A stretch of 64,000 bases of DNA from Kineosporiaceae bacterium (GCA_016713225.1 JADJPO010000011.1:496001-560000); one strand, 5' to 3'; positions 7,816-17,523 are shown, counted from the stretch's first letter. The notes: generated by a model from the sequence alone, not told the origin. Numbers and translations: made by a program.

Positions 7816-8886
7816 TCACCCCACACCCACCGCGCGCCACGCCCCTCGCACCACCTGGGTCGCTCCCTTCGTGACCCTCCCGGCCTTGACCAGGATCCGC
7901 GCCGACTCGGCCACCTGGGCCGCACCCTGCGCGAAGGTCGCGTTCTGGGGCAACTTCTGCAGCGCGTGGTACCAGATCCGGGTCGCCTCCATGGTGTCAC
8001 CGAGTTCGGTGGCCACCAGGTAGAACGCCCGGTTGGCGATGCCGGAGTTGATGTGCACGCCACCATTGTCGGCGCTGCCGGTGAAGCGGTCGGCGTAGTG
8101 CGCCGGCTGCGGGTCCTTGCCCAGGATCGGGTTGTCATAGGCCGTCCCCGGGTGGGCCATCGACCGCAGCGCCTCGCCGTAGAGCTCCGGCCCCATGATC
8201 TCGTCACCGATCAGCCAGTCCGCGTCGTGGGGCTTCTCCCCCGCGGCCCACTGCGTGATGGCGGTGCCGAAGACATCACTGAAGTGCTCGTTCAGCGCAC
8301 CGGACTCGCCCTGGTAGATCAGGCCGGAGGTGAACTGGGTGACCCCGTGGGCCAGTTCGTGGGCCACGACGTCGAGCGAGCGGGCGAACCCGCTGAAGAT
8401 GACGCCGTCCCCGTCACCGAAGGTCATCTCGTCGCCGTCCCAGAAGGCGTTGTTGAACTGGGACCCGAAGTGCACGTTGAGAACCAGGTCCATGCTGCGG
8501 TTGTCGATCGACTCCCGGCCCAGGGCGGTGTGGAAGAAGGAACGCACCGTACCGGCGCAGTCGTAGGCGCTCAGCGTGTCGGCGTCGTCGGTCTCGGGCT
8601 CTCCCTCGGCCCGCACCAGCACCTTGCGCTGATCCGTGGTGTTCTGGCTGTCGTAGACCTCGCGCCGCGAGGTGCCGGTGGGCTTGGGCGCCAGCGCCAG
8701 CACCCCGGCGTGGCCCGCGCCATCGGCCGCCGCCGCCTGCAACGCACCGGCGCGACGCTTGCGCGCGGCGTCCGCCAAGGACTGTTGCTCGCGTTCGGCG
8801 GCAGGCCCAGAGGTGTTCTGGGCGACCTCTTTCTGCACGTACGGCGGGACGAACAGGCATCTGCTGCCGACAACGGGGTATGGCAT
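7816..8886 (-). CDS. M4 family metalloprotease, protealysin-like
   Basis: A 356-residue zinc metallopeptidase. The motif HELAH (residues 176-180) supplies two zinc ligands and the catalytic Glu; the third ligand is Glu200 in GALNEHFSD, 24 residues after the first His as in thermolysin. The active-site His region is NGGVHINSGI. The N-terminus has no signal peptide but carries VPPY (residues 13-16) within a short propeptide, matching the PPL motif of protealysin precursors. Ribosome binding site GGGAGG precedes the ATG. Protealysin-like enzymes act inside or outside the cell with poorly known substrates; the downstream emfourin-like gene suggests inhibition by a paired partner. Confidence 0.9.
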   Translation of the reverse strand: MPYPVVGSRCLFVPPYVQKEVAQNTSGPAAEREQQSLADAARKRRAGALQAAAADGAGHAGVLALAPKPTGTSRREVYDSQNTTDQRKVLVRAEGEPETDDADTLSAYDCAGTVRSFFHTALGRESIDNRSMDLVLNVHFGSQFNNAFWDGDEMTFGDGDGVIFSGFARSLDVVAHELAHGVTQFTSGLIYQGESGALNEHFSDVFGTAITQWAAGEKPHDADWLIGDEIMGPELYGEALRSMAHPGTAYDNPILGKDPQPAHYADRFTGSADNGGVHINSGIANRAFYLVATELGDTMEATRIWYHALQKLPQNATFAQGAAQVAESARILVKAGRVTKGATQVVRGAWRAVGVG

Positions 8887-8983
8887 CTCGACCTCCCGAG
8901 TAGGTGGCCACCCGGACTGGTGAAACCACTCTGGGACGTAGAGGCGCCAACAGCCGGATAGATACCGGACGTCGCGGTCGGTC

Positions 8984-10495
8984 TCAGTCCACTCGGCACA
9001 CGGGGTCGACCATCGCCCCCTGGCGCCGCAACAGCACGATGACGTTGCGCTGCTCGTAGGCGGTGAATCCGCGCCGCAGGGCCTCGGCGTAGGCCTGCGC
9101 CGGGGGCACCCCCTGCCAGCCGGTGTCCGGCCGGCTGAAGTCGAGCACCATCCAGGTCGCCAGGTTGTTCGAGCGACCCACCCGGGTGACGTAGTCGCGT
9201 CCGGTCAGCTGCGGCGCCATCGTGTTGTCGGCCTCGACGCAGACGCCGTCCGGGATCAGCGGCAGCACCTCGTCGATCGCCCGAACCCGCAGGTCGCGTG
9301 CCCAGAAGCGTTGGGTGGCAAGGCGACCGAGCGGGTAGTCACCGGCCTGAACCAGCATTCCCACCACCAGCACGGCGGTGCACCCGGCCAGCCAGCCACC
9401 CACCAGCCGGGCCCGGACGACGCGCGCCCACCGCGCCGGGCGACCCTCCAGCCGGCGAGCGAGACCGGCCACGGCGTCCACCGCGGCCAGGAACATGATC
9501 GGCGCGAGCACCGAGGAATAGTGGAAGTTGGTCGTCCACAACAGGTCTCGCTCGTTCAGCATCCGCTGCGCCAGCAGCGGCAGGGTGAGCAGCACGTAGC
9601 GCGAGCCCAGGCACGCGTAGAGCACCGGCATGCCCAGCATCAGCAGGGTGTGCGCCTTCTTCCAGGGCGTCACCATCATCACCAGGACCGACCAGGGGTG
9701 GGTCAGCACGAACCGCAGCGCGCTGGCCGGGTCCGGGCCGAGCGCCGGGAAGGTCCAGTAGACGAAGCCGACGCCCCCGGCGAAGTGCGGGATCACCACC
9801 GCGGTGGCCAGTTCGTAGCCGGCCACGCCCAGCACCATCAGGGCGCCGCCCCAGACCAGATCGGCGCGCTCCGGCCGCAGCCGCCACGCACCCTCAGCGC
9901 CACGCCCCCAGCGCACGGCGTGCACGGCGACCAACACCCCGACCAGCAGGACGACGGTGCCCATGTCCTCCCGGGTGGCGAGCAACCCCAGGCAGGCCAG
10001 CAGCGTCGTCCGACGGGCCCGTCGATCGACCGCATCGATCACCAGCGCCAACAGCGGCACCGCGAAGGCGATCTCGTGAACATCGAACTGCACCATGCGC
10101 TGCAGCGGCCAACTCACCACGTAGAGGCCGGCCACCACCACCGCCGGCCGCGATCCGAGCCGTCGTGCCGTGAAGGCGGCCACCGGCACCACCGACACCG
10201 CGATCAGCGCCGCCTGGGCAGCGAGCAACATCCGCGGGTCGTCCCAGACCCAGTACAGCGGCGCCCACAGCGCGATGATCGGGTGGAAGTGGTCCCCGAG
10301 CAGGTGATACCCCGGCGCCTTCAACGGCACGACGGGGGCCTCGAACCGCGCGTAGGCCCGCACCGCCTGGTCGAAGATGCCCAGGTCGAACCCGGTCGTC
10401 AGGTACCGGGCGTGCCGCGCCCAGGAGTAGGTGACGTCGATCAGGAAGGCGGCGACTGCCACGAGGGCGAGCCACTGCCGGTCGCGCCGGGTCAC
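8984..10495 (-). CDS. DUF2079 family membrane protein
   Basis: A 503-residue protein with about ten membrane helices. The N-terminal region has the family pattern TGFDLGIFDQAVRAY and LLGDHFHPI, followed by FDVHEIAF, in the loops after TM1 and TM3. DUF2079 proteins look like GT-C glycosyltransferases acting on lipid-linked sugars in the periplasm, but no activity is proven. The C-terminal 120 residues are outside the membrane. Its start codon overlaps the stop of the upstream DUF4245 gene by four bases, so the two are translationally coupled. Confidence 0.8.
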   Translation of the reverse strand: MTRRDRQWLALVAVAAFLIDVTYSWARHARYLTTGFDLGIFDQAVRAYARFEAPVVPLKAPGYHLLGDHFHPIIALWAPLYWVWDDPRMLLAAQAALIAVSVVPVAAFTARRLGSRPAVVVAGLYVVSWPLQRMVQFDVHEIAFAVPLLALVIDAVDRRARRTTLLACLGLLATREDMGTVVLLVGVLVAVHAVRWGRGAEGAWRLRPERADLVWGGALMVLGVAGYELATAVVIPHFAGGVGFVYWTFPALGPDPASALRFVLTHPWSVLVMMVTPWKKAHTLLMLGMPVLYACLGSRYVLLTLPLLAQRMLNERDLLWTTNFHYSSVLAPIMFLAAVDAVAGLARRLEGRPARWARVVRARLVGGWLAGCTAVLVVGMLVQAGDYPLGRLATQRFWARDLRVRAIDEVLPLIPDGVCVEADNTMAPQLTGRDYVTRVGRSNNLATWMVLDFSRPDTGWQGVPPAQAYAEALRRGFTAYEQRNVIVLLRRQGAMVDPVCRVD

Positions 10496-11145
10496 GAGCC
10501 GAGTTTCAGCCGATCGGCCAGGACCTTGGCGTCCCCGGTGCCGCCGACCTTGGCCAGGATCAACGTGGTGCGCTTCGGCTCGCGCAGGAGCAACGAGGTC
10601 ACCTCCTTCTCGGGCTTGACCAGGACCTGCCAGGTGCGGCCCGCGGCAACCAGCTCACCGGACGGCGTCCCGCCCTGGGTGAGGGAGCTCTGCCACCGCT
10701 GGTTCCACCCCGGGGCCTGCATCAGGCCGACGTAGCGTCCGGCGTCGGTCAGGTAGTTGACGGTCCAGGTCGACAGGCCGCCGGTGTCGCGCCGGACGTC
10801 GGCACTGCTCACGGTCCAACCGGGCGGCACCACGGTCTCGACGGTGAACCCCAGCTCGGTGCTCGCGCCGCGCGCGGGCGGAACCAGGTCGATCGCCGGC
10901 CGCTGCACCGATGTCGGCCGAGGGATGAGCAGCACCCAGATGATCACCAGGCCGAGGATGGCCAGCGTGGCGAGCAGCATGGCCGAGGCCGTGGTGCGCC
11001 GGCGCGGGCGCGGCGGCGGCAACTCGGCCGGCTCGGCCATCTCGGCCGTCTCCGTGGCCTCCGTGGCCCCGGTGGCCTCGGTGGCCGACCTGGGCGGCGA
11101 ATCTGCAGCTGCGGCAGGCTGATCGATGGGCACGAGCACTACCAT
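10492..11145 (-). CDS. DUF4245 family single-pass membrane protein
   Basis: A 217-residue protein: a cytoplasmic Ala/Glu/Thr/Pro-rich tail (1-50) with repeated ATEATE-like units, one transmembrane helix (about residues 53-73), and an extracytoplasmic domain (LGFTVETVVPPGWTVSSADV, WNQRWQSSLTQ) that matches DUF4245, an actinobacterial family of unknown function. It is divergent from the fructokinase gene, with only 8 bases between the two start codons, so promoter elements must lie inside the genes. Overlaps the DUF2079 gene by 4 bases. Confidence 0.7.
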   Translation of the reverse strand: MVVLVPIDQPAAAADSPPRSATEATGATEATETAEMAEPAELPPPRPRRRTTASAMLLATLAILGLVIIWVLLIPRPTSVQRPAIDLVPPARGASTELGFTVETVVPPGWTVSSADVRRDTGGLSTWTVNYLTDAGRYVGLMQAPGWNQRWQSSLTQGGTPSGELVAAGRTWQVLVKPEKEVTSLLLREPKRTTLILAKVGGTGDAKVLADRLKLGS

Positions 11146-11153
11146 CCCACGTC

Positions 11154-12086
11154 ATGGACGACGTGCTGGTGGTGGGTGAGGCCCTGGTCGACATCGTGCG
11201 CCGACTGGACGGCAGCACGGACGAGCACCCGGGTGGCAGTCCGGCCAACGTCGCGCTGGGGCTGGGGAGGCTCGGCCGGCGGGTCTCGCTGCTGACCCGC
11301 TTCGGGGACGACGCCCGCGGCGCCTCCATCCGGGCGCGGCTCGAGGCCTCGGCGGTTCAGATCGTTGCGGCGTCCCAGAGCGCGGCGCCCACCTCGACCG
11401 CGACCGCCACGCTGGACGCCGCCGGTGTCGCGACCTACGAGTTCGAGATCGACTGGCGGTTGCCGGACGAGGCCCACTCGCTGGCCCAGCTCGGGCGCGG
11501 CGGCCTGCCTGCTCGTGCCCTGCACACCGGCTCGATCGCCGCCTTCCTGCAGCCGGGCGGCGACGCGGTGTACGACCTGGTCGCCGAGGCCGCCGGGTCG
11601 ATGACGATCACCTACGACCCCAATGCGCGGCCCAAGCTGATGGGCGATCCGGCAGCCGCCCGCGAGCGCGTCGAGCGGTTCGTGACGCACTGCGACCTGG
11701 TCAAGGTCAGCGACGAGGATCTGGAGTGGCTCTCGCCCGGCGAGGATCCGGCCGAGGTGGTCGAGCGGTGGCTGCAGCTGGGGCCGGCCGTGGTGATCCT
11801 CACCCGCGGTGGGGCCGGTGCCCTGGGCGTGTGCCGGGCCGGTCAGGCCGATGTCTCCCCGGTTCCGATCACCGTGGTGGACACCGTGGGCGCCGGTGAC
11901 TCGTTCATGTCGGGCCTGCTGGACTACCTGGCCGAGGCGAACCTGCTCGGCGGCGAACACCGCGCGGCGTTGCAGGCGCTGGACCTGAAGGACCTGACGG
12001 CGATGCTCGAGCACGCCGTCCGGATCTCGGCGATCACCTGCCAGCGGGCCGGTGCCGACCCGCCCACCCGCTCCGATCTGGCCTGA
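11154..12086 (+). CDS. PfkB-family carbohydrate kinase, probable fructokinase
   Basis: A 310-residue ribokinase-like sugar kinase. The N-terminal signature GGSPANVALGLGRLG and the C-terminal signature DTVGAGDSFMSG, which includes the catalytic Asp and the anion hole, are intact. Fructokinases of this family phosphorylate fructose at O-6. The gene sits 1.4 kb from an amylosucrase, which releases fructose from sucrose, and a LacI regulator lies between, so a role in using that fructose is the simplest reading. Convergent with the LacI gene, 26 bases apart. Other hexose or nucleoside kinases of the family cannot be excluded by sequence alone. Confidence 0.85.
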   Translation: MDDVLVVGEALVDIVRRLDGSTDEHPGGSPANVALGLGRLGRRVSLLTRFGDDARGASIRARLEASAVQIVAASQSAAPTSTATATLDAAGVATYEFEIDWRLPDEAHSLAQLGRGGLPARALHTGSIAAFLQPGGDAVYDLVAEAAGSMTITYDPNARPKLMGDPAAARERVERFVTHCDLVKVSDEDLEWLSPGEDPAEVVERWLQLGPAVVILTRGGAGALGVCRAGQADVSPVPITVVDTVGAGDSFMSGLLDYLAEANLLGGEHRAALQALDLKDLTAMLEHAVRISAITCQRAGADPPTRSDLA

Positions 12087-12096
12087 GGCCCCGGGC

Positions 12097-12129
12097 GCCG
12101 TCCGGGCCGCACTCAGGTCGGCGGACGGC
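12097..12129. terminator. hairpin between convergent fructokinase and lacI-type genes
   Basis: An 8-bp inverted repeat, GCCGTCCG at 12097-12104 and CGGACGGC at 12122-12129, spans the 26-base convergent gap and the last codons of the regulator. It could end transcription from both sides; no T-tract follows. Confidence 0.35.
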
Positions 12130-13192
12130 CCGTCGTGCGCCGCAGCACCAACCGGACGTCGTGGAAGCGCACCTCGGCGTCCGACTCTGCCTCGTCCCGC
12201 GGGTCGAGTCGCCCGATCAGCCACCGGGCTGCCGCTGCCCCCTGGGCGGCGACCGGCTGGGCGACCGTGGTCAGGTCGAAGGTGTGAGCCAGCTCGTGGT
12301 CGTCCAGACCGACGATCGAGACGTCCTCGGGGCATCGCAGCCCGCTGTGCCGCAACGCCCGCAAGGCACCGAAGGCCATCTCGTCGGACTGGCAGAAGAC
12401 CGCGGTCGGTGCCCCGCCCGGCTGCGAGAGCAGCGCGGTCATGGCCAGCTCGCCGCCCTCGGCCGTGAACTGACCATCCCGCTCCCAGCCGGGACGCACC
12501 TCGATGCCGGCCATCGTCAGCGCCTCGCGGTAGCCCTGGGTCCGCCAGCCGGGCACGCTGAAGTGCTCCGGGCCGTCGAGGTCACCGCCGATGCACCCGA
12601 TGCGCCGGTGGCCCAGATTGATCAGGTGCTGCACCGCCAGCCGGGCGGCAGCGACGTTGTCCACCCGCTCGCCGTGCACCCCGGTCATCGGTTCGGCCAC
12701 CCCGGCCAGCGGCACCCCCAGCGAACGCAGCGAGGTGATCTCGCGGGCGTCCAGCGGAAGGGCGACCACCAGAACCCCGTCGACCCGGCGCCGCAGCGGC
12801 AACGTCTCGAAGAACTCGGCCCGGCGTTGGGAGTCCGACAGCACGTGCAGGATCAGGTCGTACCCCCGCCCACGCAGCACCTCCTCGATCCCGCGCAGCA
12901 CCTCGGCGAAGAACCACCGACCGGCGTAGGGCAGGACGACGCCGATGGCGTTGATCCGACCCGTCACCAACCCGGAGGCCAGGGGCGAGACGGTGTAGTC
13001 GAGTTCAGCCGCCGCGGCGAGCACGCGGTCACGGGTGGCGGGGGACACATTGGGCGTGTCACGCAACGCACGCGACACGGTGGCGACCGAGACGCCTGCA
13101 CGCGCGGCGACGTCCACGATGCTGGCACGCGAGAACGGGCCGGTCGTCCTCGTGGACGGCCGGCCCTGAGGCAATGGCGAGACTGCGCGCAC
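12113..13192 (-). CDS. LacI family transcriptional regulator
   Basis: A 359-residue repressor. After about 25 residues comes the helix-turn-helix IVDVAARAGVSVATVSRAL with the hinge helix SPLASGLVTG, then the periplasmic-binding-protein-like sugar sensor domain (GVVLPYAGRWFFAEVLRGIE; DGVLVVALPL; GHRRIGCIGG; AVFCQSDEMAFGALRAL; DVSIVGLDDHE). GTG at 13192 is chosen because the open frame further upstream is non-conserved in character and crosses the operator; GGAGGG lies 13 bases before it. It probably regulates itself and the divergent amylosucrase gene through the palindrome at 13266-13277, with sucrose or a derived sugar as the likely inducer. Confidence 0.88.
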   Translation of the reverse strand: MRAVSPLPQGRPSTRTTGPFSRASIVDVAARAGVSVATVSRALRDTPNVSPATRDRVLAAAAELDYTVSPLASGLVTGRINAIGVVLPYAGRWFFAEVLRGIEEVLRGRGYDLILHVLSDSQRRAEFFETLPLRRRVDGVLVVALPLDAREITSLRSLGVPLAGVAEPMTGVHGERVDNVAAARLAVQHLINLGHRRIGCIGGDLDGPEHFSVPGWRTQGYREALTMAGIEVRPGWERDGQFTAEGGELAMTALLSQPGGAPTAVFCQSDEMAFGALRALRHSGLRCPEDVSIVGLDDHELAHTFDLTTVAQPVAAQGAAAARWLIGRLDPRDEAESDAEVRFHDVRLVLRRTTGRPPT

Positions 13193-13265
13193 GTCAGAGG
13201 CCCTTCCCTCCGGCCGAGACGGTCCGGAGGTTTTGCTGCCAAGGTGACATGTCCGGAGTCCGCTG

Positions 13266-13277
13266 GCAAGCGCTTGC
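13266..13277. promoter_or_regulatory. LacI-family operator
   Basis: A perfect 12-bp palindrome GCAAGCGCTTGC with the central CG typical of LacI/GalR operators, and outer bases that add partial symmetry. It lies 74 bases upstream of the regulator start and 186 upstream of the amylosucrase start in their shared region, so it can serve autoregulation and control of the enzyme gene. No other feature was found in 13193-13462. Confidence 0.75.
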
Positions 13278-13462
13278 AGGCGCGGATTCAGCCCGATCCG
13301 CAGCACGTCGGCGCGACCGGGTGCTCGGTGAGCGGGAGCACCACCCGAACAAAGGTTTACATCTCTACAGTGGCCCTCGAGCATCCCCCGAGTGGACACC
13401 GCTCGGTGACCACGGGTAGGTAGACCCATCCAGGTCGGTCCCTCACGCGCCGAGGAGGAACT

Positions 13463-15418
13463 GTGAGCGTCGACGTCGCCGGCATGATCCAGTCTGCCCG
13501 TGGACAGGCGACCACGGACGGTGAGGGATTACTCGAACGGCTGGAGCGCTGGGGCCAGGACCTGCTCACCGGGCTCGGGGTGTTCGCCGAGCCGCCGGTC
13601 CAGCAGGTGCTCGACCTGGTGATCGCTGCCCACAACGCCCGCCGTCCCGCGTTGCGCGCCCTCGACCACCGCCGACTGCTGCGCTCGGATTGGTTCAGCG
13701 GCCCCGACCAGGTCGGCTACGTCTGCTACCCCGATCGGTTCGCCGGCACCCTGGACGGCGTCCGGAGCAAGATCGACTATCTGGGCGAGCTGGGGGTCAC
13801 CTACCTGCACCTGATGCCCTTGCTGCAGCCCCGCTCCGGCCCGGACGACGGCGGGTACGCCGTGCAGGACTACCGCACGGTGCGTTCCGATCTCGGCACG
13901 ATGGCCGACCTCGAGAAGCTGAGTGACGCCCTGCACGAGGCGGGGATCGCGCTCACCCTCGACCTGGTGCTCAACCACGTGGCCAAGGAACACGCCTGGG
14001 CGCGGGCCGCGGTGCGCGGCGAACAGCCCTACCGCGACTACTTCATGTTCTTCCGCGACCGGACGATGCCGGATGCCTACGAGCGCACCCTGCCCGAGAT
14101 CTTCCCCGACTTCGCCCCGGGATCGTTCACCTGGGAGGAGGAGATCACCCACGCCGACGGCAGCCGGGGCGCCTGGGTCTGGACGACGTTCAACAGCTAC
14201 CAGTGGGATCTGGACTGGTCGAACCCGGACGTGTTCTGCGAACTGCTCGACGTGATCCTGTTCCTGGCCAACATCGGTGTCGACTGCCTGCGGCTGGACG
14301 CCATCGCCTTCCTGTGGAAGCGGATGGGCACCAACTGTCAGAACCAACCCGAGGTGCACGACATCGTGCAGGCGCTGCGGGCCGCCGTCCGGATCGCCGC
14401 CCCCGGGGTGATCTTCAAGGCCGAGGCGATCGTGGCCCCGGAGGATCTGCCCGCCTACCTCGGCACCGGCCGCCATGCCGGCAGGGTCTGCGACATCGCC
14501 TACCACAACAGCCTCATGGTGCAGCTGTGGTCGGCCCTGGCCACGGGGTCGGCGGACCTCGCGCGGCGCGCGCTCGCCGTCCCGCCGCCCAAGCCGGTCA
14601 CCACGGCCTGGACGACGTACGCCCGGTGCCACGACGACATCGGATGGGCGATCTCGGACAGCGACGCCGCCGCGGTGGGCCTGTCCGGCTATCACCACCG
14701 CCAGTTCCTGGCCGCCTGGTACGACGGCGAGTTCACCGGCTCGTTCGCCCGCGGCGAGCTGTTCCAGGTCAACCCGGCCACTGGCGATGCCCGCACCAGC
14801 GGCAGCCTGGCCAGCCTGGCCGGGCTGGAGGCGGCACTGCACCATCAGGCACGCACCGGATCGGACGCCCTGGTCGGCCCCGCCCTCGGCCGGATCTTCC
14901 TGCTGCACGCGGTGATCTACGGCTACGGCGGGATCCCGTTGCTCTACATGGGTGACGAGTTGGGTCTGCTCAACGATCACAGCTACACGTCCGACCCGCG
15001 ACTGGCGCAGGACAACCGCTGGCTGCACCGGCCTTGGATGGACTGGGACGCCGCCGCACAGCGCACCGACCCGCAGACCATCGTGGGGCGGATCTTCGGT
15101 GGCCTGGCCCACCTGGGCCGGCTGCGCGGGCAGCTGCCCTCGCTGCACGCGGCCGTCGAGAGCGAACCGCTGGACGTCGGCGCGAGTGGCTTGTTGGTGC
15201 TGCGCCGCCGACACCCCGCCGGCACCCTGCTGGCGGTCTACAACGTCTCGCCACACTGGCAGCACCTGCCCGCTGAGCCGGTGCGGGGGGCCGGGTTGAC
15301 GCGGCCCTGGGATCACATCTCGAGCTTCGCCCTGCAACACGAGGGGGCCGACTCCGACGGACACGGTGGCTTCTACGCCGTGCCGCCGTACGCGGCCTGG
15401 TGGCTCACCTCGGGCTGA
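13463..15418 (+). CDS. amylosucrase (GH13)
   Basis: A 651-residue glycoside hydrolase family 13 enzyme of the amylosucrase type. It has the all-alpha N-terminal domain, the (beta/alpha)8 barrel and the C-terminal beta domain. The catalytic triad is visible: nucleophile Asp279 in DCLRLDAIAF, acid/base Glu321 in FKAEAIV, and Asp391 in CHDDIGW; the last matches the HDDIGW of Neisseria amylosucrase. The enzyme moves glucose from sucrose onto alpha-1,4-glucan and releases fructose. GAGGAGGAAC precedes the GTG start. No signal peptide, so it acts in the cytoplasm. With the neighbouring fructokinase it converts sucrose into glucan store plus fructose 6-phosphate. Sucrose hydrolase is the close alternative. 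Confidence 0.88.
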   Translation: MSVDVAGMIQSARGQATTDGEGLLERLERWGQDLLTGLGVFAEPPVQQVLDLVIAAHNARRPALRALDHRRLLRSDWFSGPDQVGYVCYPDRFAGTLDGVRSKIDYLGELGVTYLHLMPLLQPRSGPDDGGYAVQDYRTVRSDLGTMADLEKLSDALHEAGIALTLDLVLNHVAKEHAWARAAVRGEQPYRDYFMFFRDRTMPDAYERTLPEIFPDFAPGSFTWEEEITHADGSRGAWVWTTFNSYQWDLDWSNPDVFCELLDVILFLANIGVDCLRLDAIAFLWKRMGTNCQNQPEVHDIVQALRAAVRIAAPGVIFKAEAIVAPEDLPAYLGTGRHAGRVCDIAYHNSLMVQLWSALATGSADLARRALAVPPPKPVTTAWTTYARCHDDIGWAISDSDAAAVGLSGYHHRQFLAAWYDGEFTGSFARGELFQVNPATGDARTSGSLASLAGLEAALHHQARTGSDALVGPALGRIFLLHAVIYGYGGIPLLYMGDELGLLNDHSYTSDPRLAQDNRWLHRPWMDWDAAAQRTDPQTIVGRIFGGLAHLGRLRGQLPSLHAAVESEPLDVGASGLLVLRRRHPAGTLLAVYNVSPHWQHLPAEPVRGAGLTRPWDHISSFALQHEGADSDGHGGFYAVPPYAAWWLTSG

Positions 15419-15425
15419 GCCGGGG

Positions 15426-15464
15426 TTGGGTCGTCGGGCTGGGTCGTCGGGCTGGGTCGTCGGG
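15426..15464 (+). repeat. 13-bp tandem repeat, three copies
   Basis: Three head-to-tail units of CTGGGTCGTCGGG (first with T at position 1) follow the amylosucrase stop by 8 bases, in the 137-base spacer before the next gene. No function is apparent. Confidence 0.9.
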
Positions 15465-15555
15465 TTGGGATGGGTTCGATCGGGCCGGGCCACACGGGTG
15501 ATCAGCGCGCCGCATTTCCCTCCGGGGGCGCCGATGCCGTTCACTGTGCATCGAC

Positions 15556-17363
15556 ATGTTCGACGGTGCCCCCCTTCCTGCTACGGCCCGGTGGCTGGCC
15601 GGCCTGCTGACCGCTGCCCTGCTCACCGCAGCCGGTGCCGGCTGCGGGGCGAGCACCGCCTCGAAGACCGCCTTCCCTGACGGCGCGGGTGCCGCGCCGT
15701 CCGCGCTCGCGGCCGGATCGGACGCCGAGAGCTCGATACCTGCGGGACTGGACGGCGACGCCTCGGGCGGTGCACCCGCGTTCGTCGGTGCCAGCCGCGG
15801 TGGTCTGCACCCCTCGGCCCTGCCCGAGGACCAGCTCGACCCCGGCACCTCACTGACCGGCACCGAGACCGAGAACCGCCAGTCGGGGGTGTCGGACTGG
15901 ATGACCGCGGAGCCGAAGCCCGGGGTCCGGATCGAGGGGTATGCCGACGCGCTGAGCGTGCTGGCAGGTCAGTCGGTCGGGTTGCACGTCAGCTCGAGCG
16001 GTCAGACCTTCACCATCGAGGTGCTGCGCACCGGCGACTACCAGGGCCGCTGGGCGCGGCTGATCTGGAAGAGCCCAGCCATGCCCGGCGGGGTGCGTAC
16101 CGGAGTCGTGCGCGACCCCGCCACCCGCATGGTGAGCGCCGGCTGGCCCCGCTCGGCCGCGCTGGACACCACCGGCTGGCCCGCGGGGGCCTACCTGGCC
16201 AAGCTGATCGGCTCGGACGGCGCCACCTCGTTCGTCCCGTTCGTGGTGCGCAACGCCACCAGTACCGGCGCCGTCCTGCTGGTGCACAGCATGGCCACCT
16301 GGCAGGCCTACAACCAATGGGGTGGGCCGAGCACCTATCGGGGCTACGAGAAGGACGACAAGGCCGAGGACTTCGAGCTCCGGTCCGTGGCGGCGTCCTT
16401 CGACCGTCCCTACGCGCGGGGGTTCGGCACCGGCACCTTCCTGACCAAGGAGTTGCCGGTGGTGGCCACCGCCGAGCGGCTCGGGCTGAAGCTCAACTAC
16501 GCCGCCGACCTCGACCTGGAGCTGCACCCCGAGGTGCTGCAGGGCGCCGTCGCCGTGGTGCTGCTCGGACACTCGGAGTACTGGTCGCGGACGATGCGCG
16601 CGAACGTGACCACCGCCCGTGATCAAGGCGTCAACCTGGCGTTCCTGGGCGCCAATGCCGTACACCGGCGGATTCGACTGGCGCCGTCCCCGCTGGGGTC
16701 GGGACGCGTCATGATCAACTACAAGCTGGGCGAGGTCGACCCGGTCAAGACCGAGGACACCACCGCCGACTGGGGCAAGAAGCCGCACTCTCAGCCGCAG
16801 TCCTCGCTGGTGGGCAGCATGTTCGAGTGCGCCCACGCCAACGGCGATCTCGTGATCACCGACCCGATGGCGTGGCCGTTCGCGGGGCAGAACCTGGCCG
16901 ACGGCACCCGGCTGCCCGGGGTGGTCGGCCCCGAACTCGACCGGGTGAACCTGGTGGTGAGCACGCCACGGCCGCTGCAGGTGCTCGCCCACTCCCCGTG
17001 GTCTGCCGCGACCAGCCGGACGCCTCGGACGTCACCTGGTACAGCGCGCCCTCGGGTGCCGGGGTCTTCACCGCCGGGACGCTGCGCTGGGTGGAGTCGA
17101 TGACCAGCACCAACCCCCTGGTCCGCCGGGTGATCACCCGGGCGACCGAGCGGGTGCTGATCCAGGTCGCCCGCCCCCGCGCCGGCGCCCGGGTGGTCGC
17201 CCGCGACAACGTGGCCGAGTTCTACACCGCCGACGGCAAACTGGCCTCGACCGCCCCGATCACGCCCGGCCCGTCCACCACCGAGGACAGCGTCGACCCG
17301 GAGGCCGCCGCGTCGGCTCCGCCGGCCCGGCTGGGCGCACCGGCCTCGACGCTGAACCCCTGA
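15556..17363 (+). pseudogene. lipoprotein with N,N-dimethylformamidase beta-subunit-like domain, frameshifted
   Basis: The frame from 15556 begins with a signal sequence and lipobox-like GAGC (residues about 26-29), a low-complexity linker, then a conserved domain (GYADALSVLAGQSVGLHVSS; GDYQGRWARLIW; FVVRNATSTGAVLLVHSMAT; WQAYNQWGGPSTYRGYE; LLGHSEYWS) resembling the C-terminal domain of the DMFase large subunit. At a run of four C (16994-16997) the meaningful sequence jumps to the +1 frame: PVVCRDQPDASDVTWYSAPS continues, with SGAGVFTAGTLRWVESM, to a stop at 17363. The uninterrupted frame instead ends in junk at 17103. One extra C restores the full 600-residue protein, so this is either a real frameshift or a sequencing error. 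Function unknown. Confidence 0.75.
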
Positions 17364-17523
17364 CCCTCGCCCCTGACCCTCGACGCCCTGACCCTCGACG
17401 CGGCCGTGACGTGGTGCACGCCACGCCCTGGGGCGAGGCCGACGGGCGCGCACTAGGCTCGACCGCGTCGCCCTGATCGACGCTGATCGCCCTGATCGGC
17501 CCTGATCGACGAGGAGAGTTGCG

